Shown piece by piece: positions 43,061 to 54,721 of a stretch of DNA of 64,000 bases (the first letter of the stretch is position 1; each line of letters opens with the position of its first letter). Location of the stretch: NCBI RefSeq assembly GCF_015706575.1, contig NW_024037062.1, positions 8,490,811 through 8,554,810 on the forward strand, in the 5' to 3' direction. The notes under the pieces are model-generated. The model was not told where the DNA came from and did not search any database. It saw only the letters and a list, made by a program, of their open reading frames with translations. Made by a program: the position numbers and the translations under genes. This DNA comes from Patiria miniata (taxonomy: Eukaryota > Echinodermata > Asteroidea > Valvatida > Asterinidae).

Positions 43061-43255
43061 TTTATGGTGTAAATCGAGGATTTTCTTTTGTTTCTCTTCC
43101 CTTTTCCTTTGTTTGTGCTTTCACTTTTTCGCAACAGCTCTCATTGGTTTTGTACACGTTTTCCAACAGAGGAGTTCTCGATTCGGTTTCTGTCCTCGAT
43201 TTATCGATGGTGTTGCACGTGTGTGTCCTCGATTTACACCACAAACACGCGCAGC
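43055..43255. repeat. Short inverted-repeat element
   Basis: GGTGTAAATCGAGGA (43066-43080) and its perfect inverse TCCTCGATTTACACC (43227-43241), with looser matching outward (CACGTTTGTTTAT against CGCGTGTTTGT). Possible MITE of about 200 bp. Confidence 0.45.
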
Positions 43256-43261
43256 AAAGTC

Positions 43262-43540
43262 ACACCCCTCTGCAGTAACCTGTAACAACTGCGGATATGC
43301 TGCAACTCCTCAGACCTGATAAGCCAAGAGGGCAACAGTGCAAAAACTGACACAAACTTGGACACTTTGCCAAGGTCAGCAGATCCAAACGCAAGCACAC
43401 GAGGCCATTCAGGTAGACACCGCTGACTCAGACGATCCCTCCCTTGACAGTGATTTTTATTCGTCGGTGCCATTCACCACGATCAGCCCCTCATCGATGA
43501 TGTATAGAGACAGTACCTCTTTGTACATTGCCAGACAGTG
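43262..43540 (+). pseudogene. Degenerate Ty3 Gag nucleocapsid to protease region
   Basis: CNNCGYAATPQT followed by stops, then AKRATVQKL and NLDTLPRSADPN in shifted frames, resembles a decayed zinc-knuckle pair (C-x2-C... then GHFAKV-like). It leads directly into the decayed protease. This is the 5' continuation of the same old element. Confidence 0.5.
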
Positions 43541-44120
43541 TCGTTTCTGTTATAGACAGTGATGCCAAGGTGAACATCTTCAAGTTGCCGATGGCGATCT
43601 ACAGAGCGCTCAGTCTCCCCGACAAATATCTACGGCCGTCCCGACGCATCTCAGTGGCTACTTCGGTGGTAAAGCTATACCACTAGGCCAGACCCAATTG
43701 ATGTGCCGGGTGAAAGGCAAGACATTGCCATTGAAGTACCTCATCCTGGAAAAAGGGGAACCAGTCCTGGTCCTCTGAAAGCAAGCCTGTGAATGATTGG
43801 GACTGTTGAAGCCAGTCTATACACTAATCGGCCACGACAGTCTCTTTGAAGGTCCAGTGACCATCAAGATTGCAGAGGATGCCACACCCTACTCAGTCAT
43901 TGCACTCCGTCGGATTCTCATTCCGCTCAACTCAAGAAAGAGCTGGAAAAGCTAGAAGTGCAGGGAATCATCCAGCGCATCAAGGTTTAGCGACTGGTGC
44001 TCACCCATTTCATTAATTTCATTTCATTTCATTTCATTTATTATTTCCCAGGTTAGAACACACATAGACACAGAATACAATACAAACATTTAAGGTAACA
44101 TGCCAGTGTAACAAAAACAA
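43541..44120 (+). pseudogene. Degenerate Ty3 protease to RT start, unit C copy
   Basis: Copy of 23570-24190 (PMAIYRALSLPDKYLRPS, CRVKGKTLPLKYLILEKG) with the same (TTTCA)n insert. At about 44120 it jumps between A runs to sequence matching 24950, deleting about 760 bp that held the YMDD core. Confidence 0.75.
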
Positions 44121-45417
44121 AAAAAACCCTTCTCTGTCAAAAAAACCAAGTCGAGACCGAGCACAAGCCACTGGTCCCACTGATAAACAACAATCATCTC
44201 TGCAATGTCCCTCTCAGGTGCCATCGTCTTCTCATGCGGTTGATGAAATACAACTGCTCAGCAGTCTACACACATGGGAGATACCTCGTTGTTGCCGACA
44301 GCTTGTCACGAGCCGCTGTGAAATCCACAGCAGACATCACCGACAACCTTGAAGAAGAGGTGGAGGCTCACGTCAACATGGTCACCCAGCACTGGCCTGT
44401 ATTATGCAGTAAACTGACAAAGTAAGCACGAGAAACAACCCTTGATGACAACCTCACAATTGTGACAGCGTATGTCAGCAATGGATGGCCCATTTACGCC
44501 CAAGACATTGAATCTGCCAGAGTTCGAGGCTACTTGGAGAAGGCCACGAAGGCATCAGTAAGAGCAGGCTACGAAATTGCCAAGCAGGTTTGTGGCCAGG
44601 TAAGAAGTGCCAGCACTGCCAGACAAAACAGCCAACCCAACGAGCAGAACCACCCATCTCCAACTCCCCCCCCCCCCTACCAGAGAAGCTGTGGCGACGC
44701 ATGGCCTGTGACTTGGCAGATGTGAAGGGAAAGCAGTTCATCATCTTAGTGGATTACTACTCCAAATGGATTGAAGTCCACCACCTGCACAAGACAACAT
44801 CCTTATCTGTCATCAATTACATGAAAGCGACATTCGTTCGCTTTGGTACCCCGGAGGTGGTTATGACGGATAACGGTCCGCAGTTACAAAGTGACTTCAA
44901 ATTGTTTTCTAACATATCGCAATCAAGCCCCTACTATCCACAAGCGAATGGCCAGGCAGAAAATTAGGCCGTTCGCATTGCCAAGATGATTCTACAACAA
45001 TCGGATCCAATTCAAGCTCAGATGACCTACCGTTCCACTCCGATTCCAGCTCTGGGTGTTACTCCAGCTGTACTTATGATGGGGAGAGAGATGCGAAGTA
45101 CACTGCCGCTACACTAATACTTCCACTCAATCTTCGTCCAAAGATTGCCAGCCGTAAGCAGTTGAAGAAGGCAGACGAATCGAGCAAATCCAAGAGCGCA
45201 ATCTACTTTAATTGAATGCACGGTGCGAAACAACTGAGCTGAAACCAAGCGATGACATCAGGCTCCGCACTCAATCTGGATGGAGTTCGAAGGGCAATGT
45301 TATCCAAAAGGCTGGTCCACCTCATTCCTGTGTCGTCAACATCAAATGTGCAGACTACCGCAGAAATCGGCGTCAGCTCATGCTTGTTCCTAAGCCTTAT
45401 CCAGAACCCGTCATCAG
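44121..45417 (+). pseudogene. Degenerate Ty3 RNase H and integrase, copy 3
   Basis: Same content as copy 1: YLVVADSLSRAAVK, then CDLADVKG, TDNGPQ and ANGQAEN. It lacks the block coding EEQDQNQLD-type linker that copies 1 and 2 have. It ends abruptly in CCAGAACCCGTC, where a tandem repeat restarts at the RNase H/linker boundary. Confidence 0.8.
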
Positions 45418-46504
45418 CAGACATCACCGACAACCTTGAAGAAGAGGTGGAGGCTCACGTCAACATGGTCACCCAGCACTGGCCTGTATTATGCAGTAAA
45501 CTGACAAAGTAAGCACGAGAAACAACCCTTGACGACAACCTCACAATTGTGACAGCGTATGTCAGCAATGGATGGCCCATTTACGCCAAAGACATTGAAT
45601 CTGCCAGAGTTCGAGGCTACTTGGAGAAGGCCACGAAGGCATCAGTAAGAGCAGGCTACGAAATTGCCAAGCAGTTTTGTGGCCAGGTAAGAAGTGCCAG
45701 CACTGCCAGACAAAACAGCCAACCCAACGAGCAGAACCACCCATCTCCAACTCCCCCCCCCCCTACCAGAGAAGCTGTGGCGACGCATGGCCTGTGACTT
45801 GGCAGATGTGAAGGGAAAGCAGTTCATCATCTTAGTGGATTACTACTCCAAATGGATTGAAGTCCACCACCTGCACAAGACAACATCCTTATCTGTCATC
45901 AATTACATGAAAGCGACATTCGTTCGCTTTGGTACCCCGGAGGTGGTTATGACGGATAACGGTCCGCAGTTACAAAGTGACTTCAAATTGTTTTCTAACA
46001 TATCGCAATCAAGCCCCTACTATCCACAAGCGAATGGCCAGGCAGAAAATTAGGCCGTTCGCATTGCCAAGATGATTCTACAACAATCGGATCCAATTCA
46101 AGCTCAGATGACCTACCGTTCCACTCCGATTCCAGCTCTGGGTGTTACTCCAGCTGTACTTATGATGGGGAGAGAGATGCGAAGTACACTGCCGCTACAC
46201 TAATACTTCCACTCAATCTTCGTCCAAAGATTGCCAGCCGTAAGCAGTTGAAGAAGGCAGACGAATCGAGCAAATCCAAGAGCGCAATCTACTTTAATTG
46301 AATGCACGGTGCGAAACAACTGAGCTGAAACCAAGCGATGACATCAGGCTCCGCACTCAATCTGGATGGAGTTCGAAGGGCAATGTTATCCAAAAGGCTG
46401 GTCCACCTCATTCCTGTGTCGTCAACATCAAATGTGCAGACTACCGCAGAAATCGGCGTCAGCTCATGCTTGTTCCTAAGCCTTATCCAGAACCCGTCTA
46501 TGAA
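44331..46504 (+). repeat. Two-copy tandem duplication of 1,087 bp inside the Ty3 remnant
   Basis: CAGACATCACCGACAACC starts both copies, at 44331 and 45418. They are almost identical, so the duplication is recent. Confidence 0.85.
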
Positions 46505-46616
46505 AGTCCAGATCCCAAACACCAATGACCCACAACCACCACAACCCACACTAACCGGTAGAGCTCAGCGCACAGTACATCCACCAGCTATGTACAACAC
46601 TCCAGCTATGTCATGA
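45418..46616 (+). pseudogene. Degenerate Ty3 integrase, copy 4
   Basis: Second copy of the tandem pair, continuing to the ...PAMYNTPAMS end seen in copy 1. D-D-E motifs are legible (CDLADVKG, TDNGPQ, ANGQAEN) but a stop follows directly after the Glu region. Confidence 0.8.
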
Positions 46617-46890
46617 ACTGGAGAACTTTGAACTCTCATTTGTTCACATTCCTCACCCGTCACCTTCAAAAGTACTTAATTGCATCTCAAACATTTTCAT
46701 ATTGAATTAGATAATTTAATTTGGAACAACTAATTTCATTGGTGGATTTAAAGAACCTGCATTCATGACATTAGAGAACCTGCATTAAAGAACCTGAATT
46801 CATGACATTAGACTCTAAATTTCATCTGAAAAACTGCAATCATAAATCTTGGATTGTAGAATATTAAAATGTCGCTTAAGCATTGCTTCA
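46617..46890. repeat. Noncoding flank of Ty3 copy 4
   Basis: Same block as 1398-1690. No gene seen. Confidence 0.4.
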
Positions 46891-47385
46891 TCACAATTTG
46901 AAACGTCCCTGGCACATTGGCCAACCCGAACGGCATTCATGTGAATTAAAAGGGTACACAAAATGTGTTTTCTTTACAGAAACAGGATCCGCGGCAGCCT
47001 GACGGTAGCCGTGTGCTTAATCGATAGCCGTTAAATACTTAGCACCCTGTATAAATATCCTCTAGTGACTCCTCTATGCGTGGTAGAGGAAATGCATCGC
47101 GAATAGTCTTCGCATTTAACTTCCTGACATCGATGCACAGACGCAGTGCATCGTCGCGTTTCCTCATTAACACGACTGCGCTCTCCTGAGGACGCCCACT
47201 TCGCCTTATGATCTCCCGATCCAACAAGTTTAGCAAGATGGTCTTCACCTCCTGAACACAGTGAGGTGAAATCCTCCTATACGGTTTATTAACTGGGGAG
47301 TCATCCACAGTGTTAAGTATAATGAGGGATCTGGTAGCAGTACCCAACATCAATTAACCTCCCTTTAGAGAACACCTGACCATGT
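46891..47385 (-). pseudogene. Degenerate Ty3 RT (minus strand), copy 3
   Basis: The best copy: 104 open codons (47039-47353) with KPYRRISPHCVQEVKTIL, ESAVVLMRKRDDALRLCIDV and AFPLPRIEESLEDIYTGC, then a frame break before TAID-like RT sequence. Confidence 0.75.
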
Positions 47386-48190
47386 TTCTGTATGAGACGC
47401 GCAACACGCTCTTTCTCCTCGCTGCTTAGACTGTAAGCTGCAAGTGCTATACGTGGAGGCAAGCACCGGCTGAACAGATGAATTATTCCCCTGGTGGTAC
47501 CCCATCTTTGAGTTTCTCATGGTCAGACTTAAATGAATCCTCATCTAAGTCTTTCGGATTTTCAACCAGTATATAGTTGCCGGTCACATTCACACCGGTT
47601 TGCGTTTGATACAACTCGATACAATCTGAGGTCGAAGCCTCGCACCGTTGCAAGCTTCGCGTAGTTGGTATCAACAAGGGCTGCATGGGTACACGTTCTA
47701 TTTTCATATAAGTGCACATACACAGCTAGGCTTCGCTAGCTCTTCGCATTGACCGTGATCGGGGAGTCGCCCTCTGTTGACCGAATTTATAAATCAACAA
47801 TATATGGGTGCGACCCTGCCAAAAAAATCCCATAGACACTAGCGCTAAATGCGCATACTTCAAAATTCTTTTTAAAATACTCAGAACTCTCACAGGTATT
47901 CAAGCTGCACAGAAAAATGATGATCAATGTGTCCTCTTTTATTTTATTTTCATTTTTTGTGGGTTGACCATTGACTTTTCGAGATATTCTCACCCAAAAA
48001 GGACGACCCCTATTTTCCCCAAAGCGGAAAAGTAGCCATCTTGAAAAACGATCCCTCCACAACATAGCAAAATAGCGCCACTTTCGAGCCCAATAGCATC
48101 CAAAATGCTTAGAATTGGAAGCCCCAAGTCCGGGCCAGAGGTTCATTACCATATCTCTTCAATTCCCCAATTTTATGGCACTCAAAACTA
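47386..48190. other. Noncoding block between Ty3 remnant and GLF3
   Basis: Collinear with 27190-28010. It contains the 78-codon minus frame 47483-47719 (copy of 27296-27538). At about 48190, CTCAAAACT joins ATTTACAGGCGTGCA, skipping about 70 bp kept in units A and B, and soon after enters the GLF3 leader. Confidence 0.5.
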
Positions 48191-48368
48191 TTTACAGGCG
48201 TGCAACCATCCGTTTATTCACACTGATATAACACAGTGTACATGTAGGTGGCATGTATCGTCACAGCACCGTAAATTCTAAACTGATATACCACAGACAG
48301 TTGGAATACATGTATGCAGTTCTTCGAGCGTCGAGCTAGTCGTTCCGTTTCACGTTTAGCTTCGCAAC

Positions 48369-48468
48369 ATGAAAACTCGGTATCGTCTCGTCTTCGTCTT
48401 GTTCACGACAGTCGTAATCGTTCTGACGACTGGGATCGCCTGGAAGCTGGATTTCAGTTTTGGTTCAG
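48369..48468 (+). CDS. glf: GLF3 exon 1: N-terminal membrane anchor
   Basis: ATG at 48369, 33 codons plus one base: MKTRYR, then LVFVLFTTVVIVLTTGIAW, KLDFSFGS, ending TTCAG before GTAATT. Leader and start of intron match the GLF1 and GLF2 exon 1 regions in inverted orientation. More diverged than the other two, but the hydrophobic character is kept, which suggests selection on the anchor. Confidence 0.85.
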
Positions 48469-48725
48469 GTAATTCCTTTCAAATATTGTTATTTTATGAC
48501 ATCTGTGTTTCGATTTTGTGTTTGTGTTTTGAAATCTTCATAGACGCCAGTATCGATATGCGTATGTCCGTATGTATATGTGCCTGTCATTGGGTGAAAC
48601 AGTAACACCTGTCGATAATTGTAACTTTCTTTTTCAATTGAGATGGTCAGGAGTCAATTTTGTTCAAACACAACATTATAAATACATTGGTTAAATGAAA
48701 AGCCAGTTTCTGTTTCGAGTTCTTC

Positions 48726-49315
48726 ACGACGTCACTTCAATTTTCATCCGTAACACGTCCCTGTCTATGTACCTAAAAAGTTTCAACCCAATCTCACTTG
48801 TACTTCAGAAGATATAAGGCTTTGAAAAATGCATCTTATATGTGACGTTACTTGACACCTGATGACGTCATGATAACGAACATCCTCGGGGACTATCTGC
48901 GGGTGGTGGTATATGTGTGTTCGAAGTCTGAGTCAATCACATTTACAAAAGTGCCAGAGTGTACTGGTGGAAGGAAACGTGTACAAATCCTATGGAGAAA
49001 AAAATGCACCTTTAATCAAACGTAACTTGACATCTGATGACGTCATGATTACGAAAATCTTCAATGACTATCTGTGGGTGGCGGTTTATGTGAATGCCAA
49101 GTCTCAAGTTGATCGGATTATCGAAAGTGCCAAAGTGTACTGGTTGAAGAAAAACGTGTACAAACCCTATGGAGAAAAGGTCTGAAAAGGGAGTTAAGTA
49201 AAACATCTTAACGAAACAAAGAGCTGTTCGTTTTCCGAAACAGCTAATGATTCTGGCAAAGAGTTCCACGGTAAGGCAGTACGGGGGAGAACCATGCATG
49301 AGTAATACACCACCG
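48726..49315 (+). repeat. TGACGTCA-rich repeat family, GLF3 intron copy
   Basis: Starts part-way through the second unit. Perfect TGACGTCA at 48863-48870 and 49038-49045. It runs in the gene's direction here but against the gene in GLF1 and GLF2. Confidence 0.65.
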
Positions 49316-49454
49316 TGTATGTATGAGAAGACAGGGCTAATCGTAGTCCGTTTAACTGCGCATTAAACTGCGGCAATTTCTTGTCAGCGGCATTGAGGAC
49401 ACAATTGGAAAACTCAAAAATTGGGGTGTGGAGGTGGATGGACATCACCTGACT

Positions 49455-49625
49455 ATCCGGTTCGTTAGCCTGACGTCATCTCATTTCAACCATGCGTACT
49501 TCACACGCTGTAGCATAGCACGAATGGAACCGGAAGTTAACGCACCTCGAGTGTTTATCCAATGGGCGCTAGTAATCAGTGGTACGTACACGCGTGTGTA
49601 TCATGTTTGAACTAACGAACCGGAT
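49455..49625. repeat. 171-bp element with perfect 14-bp inverted ends
   Basis: ATCCGGTTCGTTAG (49455-49468) and CTAACGAACCGGAT (49612-49625). No target duplication seen. Probable MITE. Confidence 0.55.
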
Positions 49626-52059
49626 GGGGTACGGTGTCCGGTGTCACCGGAAGTGCAATGAGAATTGAATATTACTCGATAACGGAAGCATTTTTTTTTT
49701 TACAATTAAACACAATATGGAAATAGTAAGTGAGGGGTGCCAAGCACGGGAAAAGGCGTGACTTTATCGACCGAAAAAGGCGCCCTCTAGTGGCACATCG
49801 ATAGTAATATGCGCTGAACAAGTAACTTATATGGTGTATGTAACCCCTGTGTAGTTCTTCAAAACCGCAAGAGCTCTCTGATTACACCTGTGCACTGTGG
49901 AATTAGCCGGAAAGATAAGCGTTCTTAGGGCTGGAGGTACTGGAGGATGGGACATTTAGTGAATTGGGTGGGGGATGAGGGGGGAAGTGTGCAGTTTAAA
50001 CTTGTGATTGGCTCCTAACACAACTCTCTGTAAAATTTACATGAATCTGTCCAAGATGACAATGCTGTGCTGCAGATCCAGAAACTTTACTGTGTAGTAC
50101 AACTTCTCCTGATACAGTTTTGTAGTGGTACATGACTCGCACAGGCACAGATTGACTACCATAAAATAGAAAATAAAATGTATTTGTTACAAGAAATTAC
50201 CCAGTGTTTGTGTAACCTTATTCTAACAGAATTAGCTCATTACATATCACTTACATGTGCTAAACACATTCACACACATGTCCAAAGCAATATTGATGTA
50301 AATACACATGTAGGCCCCTACAATGTACATGTACATAGAGTGAGTGTATCAACTATGACCTAAATCCAGTGTCAGTCCAACCAGTTGCATTGACACTAGC
50401 TACTCCACATTTAAAGAATACTGATTGCAAGAAGGGTTTCTGTACACCCTGTACAAATCTCGACCCGCAGTAGGCCCTATGTGCTTTTAACGTGTTCCAC
50501 AATAACGTGACTATACAACCAACAAATGCGTTGAAAAATTCAACTTTTAGGCTTATAAAACGGTACTAAATATCACACTAATCACTAAATAATTTATAGA
50601 AATTGTTTAACAGTAAACTGCTGTACCAATCATTTAATAAACCTCAGCGGGATTATTGCTTTGGGCGAAGAAGTTATCACACAAGTTGCAAACTTTAAAA
50701 CGCTAAAGCCATGTTGCTGTGGAGCGCTTGGTTACGTCATTCTGGTATAGCTCCCTCACTACGCAAAAAGAAGAAATCTGAGTTTGGCCACTACATTACA
50801 TGTATCTAGTTAAAATTAAATAATTTTCACAAATATCTGCACAATAAAATGTAGCACCTCTTTTAGTTTCTGTGTTACAATTTACATGTAGAACTGAAAA
50901 TGTGACATGGATTAGACTTCGAGTGACAATGAAGACTAAAGTAGGGCCTACATGTACAAGTAGGCTACACAGACTTAAAAAAAAACTAAGCCTACTTCAT
51001 TTATTGAGGGCCAAATATTGTAGCATAGCAGCGTACTTTGAACGCTTCCTGTAGGTTAGGGGTATCTTCTTTCCAAGAAAATGTCACTGTTTTCCCATTT
51101 ACCGTTAAACGGTCGCACTTGCTACTGCAACAGACTCAACCAGCTGATGGGCCTGCATTTGGTCTGCTCCCATGAGAACATGAGGCATATTAAAGTTGTA
51201 GTTTCCGCTTCACGGTTGCTCCTCGGCAGGATCTTGTTCCATCACAGGCTTCGCTTCCATGTTACTAGAATCGTCCTGAAACCAAAATTTGAGAGTTACA
51301 AATTAATCATCATGCTAACATCCTGTTCTGATAACTACCATTACCATTGTACCCTGTGCAACCAGTGGAACCAAAGAGAACTGATATGAACTGCTTTAAA
51401 TAAAATCCGATTCATTTTTTTCCTTCATTTTCTCTGCTTCCAAACACACATGATAATTTCTGTGGGTCACCAAACTAATGCAATATGCACACAGCAGTTC
51501 ACAGTGTATTTGGGGTTCACTGTGTATTTCAGGCTTAACATAAGGTATAGAAACAGTTCACTAACCATGTCAATGGCTTTTAGTATAGTATTTGAGAAGC
51601 GGTTCAACTGGTGGCAGCGCAATCGACAGATAGCATCACGATCAACCGATTGCGCTCAACATTAATACTAGTAGGGAGCTAGGGGCCTTTTCCGTTTGCA
51701 AAAATTGTTGCGTAAAGATACTAAAAAAAAAATTCAACTCGAACTGAAAAATAGGCCTAATGGGTAAAAAGTCTCTTTTGTTAGAATTCTGAATAGAATT
51801 TTAGAGTCGCGGAAGTCGTTTGATCTTTAAAGCGGCAAAATGCTCAAAAATAAACAAGACATATGGACCATATATGCCCGTCCGGGGAAAGAATTCCATA
51901 GATGGACTTTACTTGACACCCTGTGTACAAACCCTAGTATGACTGAGACTGGTCTGAAAAATTATGTTTTCTCACTAAATATTTCAATATTTTCCGTGCT
52001 AAATATCACTTGTTAGGACATGTTCCCGCTTTCTGATGGCTACTAGTACTAAGTCATGA
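49626..52059. other. GLF3 intron 1, unassigned part
   Basis: Noncoding by my reading; short open frames without domains. No counterpart in the GLF1 or GLF2 introns. Confidence 0.45.
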
Positions 52060-52255
52060 TTTTACTCAAAAACATGGATTTTACTCAAAAACTAGGAATT
52101 TCCAAGGTGGGTTGTGGTTGCAAATGGAAGTGTTTTAGAAAAGGGATATTAAGTCCGAATTTCAGCCCAGGAAATTAACTATGGTTAAAATAAGAGCATT
52201 TTGACATAAGTGTGCGACGTTGCAAAATGTTAGTACACGAGAACAAAGGAAGTAC
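52060..52255. repeat. Intragenic duplicate block, copy 1
   Basis: Shares TTTTAGAAAAGGGATATTAAG, GTCCGAATTTCAGCC, AAAATAAGAGCATTTTG and GTACACGAGAACAAAG with 61875-62045, close to the GLF3 acceptor. Confidence 0.7.
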
Positions 52256-52277
52256 CCCATGCCTATGTGGGTGTGCT

Positions 52278-52318
52278 TGTGTGTGTGTGTGGGGGGGGGG
52301 GGGGGGGGAGGGAGGGGG
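52278..52318 (+). repeat. GT and poly-G simple repeat
   Basis: (GT)n followed by about 19 G, then GAGGGAGGGGG. Could form G-quadruplexes; the assembled length is uncertain. Confidence 0.8.
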
Positions 52319-54721
52319 CTGGACAACACTATAGGGGTGCTGTTGATGATACACGTGTACATCTTTATGAATACTGACGCTTACATCGAAACGCCGCATT
52401 TTATGCCTCTTTGTATATTTTTCTGACTCCATTTCAGTGCTATTTAACGCATATTGGTTGTTGGCAAGTCCGTAAAATACCTCGTAATCCGCATATTTTT
52501 CGTTTCTCATCATGAAAAAGTGGGGGGGGGGATTATTTAATAGCCCATCCCCCGGTCAATTAGTGGCGGATATAATATGTATACGCCCCTATTTACCAAT
52601 GTCAAATAAGAGAGCATTAAAGTTGGAACTTCTGTGGTGAGGCACTTGTCAAATAGATTTTCAAATTGCATTGATATTTTTCTAGCATTACATAAGCTAT
52701 GAGCTTTCCAGTGAGACATCGCACGACATGAAAAATCGGCCCACGACATGTAAACAATAATAACTTTTGAATTAAGAGTGGGACGCTCCTGGGTGTTCTG
52801 AATAGTGTGCACAATTTTCTGCATTGGAGTGCGCCATTTGAAAACACTTTTAAAATTGGTATAAATACCTGAAAAAAAGCGAACAAGCAAATTTATTTGT
52901 TAAAGGGCATTATATTCCTTTAAATTTCGTTTGGACAAGAAAAACGAACATTGGATAAAGCACGTGTATACCAATTTTAACATGATTTTTTTCCTTGTTT
53001 AGTACATGATTTATAAATGAACGAAAATCACGTGAAAATCTATGATTGTAATACCTGATTAACCCTGATTTAACCCAAACTCCTAGTCAGTTTTCAATAA
53101 CTAGGAAAACCAGTCAATTAGTTGTTTTAGAGTGTATGGCCAGTGCTGGCCAGCGGCTGTCGTGACTAACGTTGGGCATAGTTGCGTGCACGATTTAAAT
53201 TCTCCATTATTTTTTTACGTATCGTCCACCTTAAATAAATACATTTTTCGATACATTTCGTGACGCAAATGAACACCATCCAGGCCCAAGATACGTATGA
53301 TTGAATACGCCACTCAATCAACACAAAACATAAACAAAACACATTACCGACATACCGACCCTATTTTTGAAAGGCGTGTAGATCGAAGCAGAAGTCTTTT
53401 AATTGGAAACTTATATTTAAACCATACTTTTCCAGTTCAAGAGGTTGCAATGTTTGTGAGATGTTGATTCTTTTTAATTAAAAAAGTATTATAAATCTCT
53501 TCTAAATTTTAAGGACAAATGTAGCTTAAAGACCCACAGATTTGTTTTAGAATGCACCAGAAATCTTCTCAAATAAAACAAATTTCGTGGCCCCTAAGCG
53601 GGCCCCCAACCACAAGCCGTGGCTTCGCAATTTGTTGAACCCAAACAAAACTTCCCCACAGCTTTGCAAAGATCCTTGGCAGAACCTGCTTCACCCAAAA
53701 GCAATGAACCTCCAACATGACTTTGCCAAAGTTGTTATTAATGGATGCGTGCACCTTTTCATTCGATTGTTCCATACTATAGGCCATCAGCCTGGTGGTT
53801 GGATCAGTATTTAGAAATAATTACAAAATGTCACAGGTGCAGTGGTAAGCAATGCATTGTCACTCACATTAGTATGGTACTGGAGGCATAAAATAATAAG
53901 GGGACCAGAGTGTGACATTGTTATATTAAGGGTGGGTATTATTTCACTCTTTTTCACTTTTTAGTATTCTGCCCCCTTCAAAATATGTATTAGCCTACTA
54001 CAAACAACAATAAAAATTTGAAAAGTTTAACCCCCTGTACATGCCGCCAAAAAGTTTTGGGCGAAGGGCGCCCTCTATGGCTAGTTAAAATGACATGTTC
54101 CCTGACTTCTAATGTACTTATGAAAGGCAAATTGTAAGGTACTATACCATAAATATTAAAAACCATTTGTGCCACACAGGAGATGAGCTGTTCATATTTT
54201 GTGGACAAAGTTGGCGGTTTTAAGTCATTAAACGCAATAGATTTTGCAGTTCAATGATTATTCAAACATGCTACCTTTAAGTTAAGTTATTTTTTACTGG
54301 CCATTTCTTGCACTGATTGTGAAAAGGTTGTTATTTGGTCCATAGTTTATCCACTCACTTTCCCTGAGCATAATAGGACTGCCTTCCTAATTTGAAACTT
54401 GTACTGATGGACCTTTTCTTTGTGAAACACTGTTTGTCTGGAGCTAGTATCAATAATAACGGCAACATCTCCTTTTTTATTGTGATATCACCACTCGGTA
54501 CAGGGCTATTAAGTTGCATTGGCATGATATGATTGTTAAGTTTACAATTTGTGAACTCCACTTACTTTGCCAATGTTGAAATCCGCCTTGCAGTAAACTT
54601 CATGGATGATTTGTTTCTTATTTTGTTTTCAATATGAGGTGGGTAAAACATTTGTATTAATTACATTTAGTGCTTCATATCAGCCCAAGTCAACATGGTC
54701 AAAGCTGCGAACTATTGATCA
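52319..54721. other. GLF3 intron 1, unassigned part
   Basis: No gene. Bases 53585-53640, read on the minus strand, resemble the GGGGCCCGCTTAAGGG subrepeat of the hAT-like MITE at 21600-22060, so a decayed copy of that family may lie here. Confidence 0.4.

Noticed and set aside
51081..51389. A 102-codon plus-strand frame as a gene
   Set aside because: Composition and lack of motif suggest chance; no conservation inside the window to test it.
52175..52513. Proline-rich and histidine-rich frames across the GT/G tract
   Set aside because: They are translations of a simple repeat.
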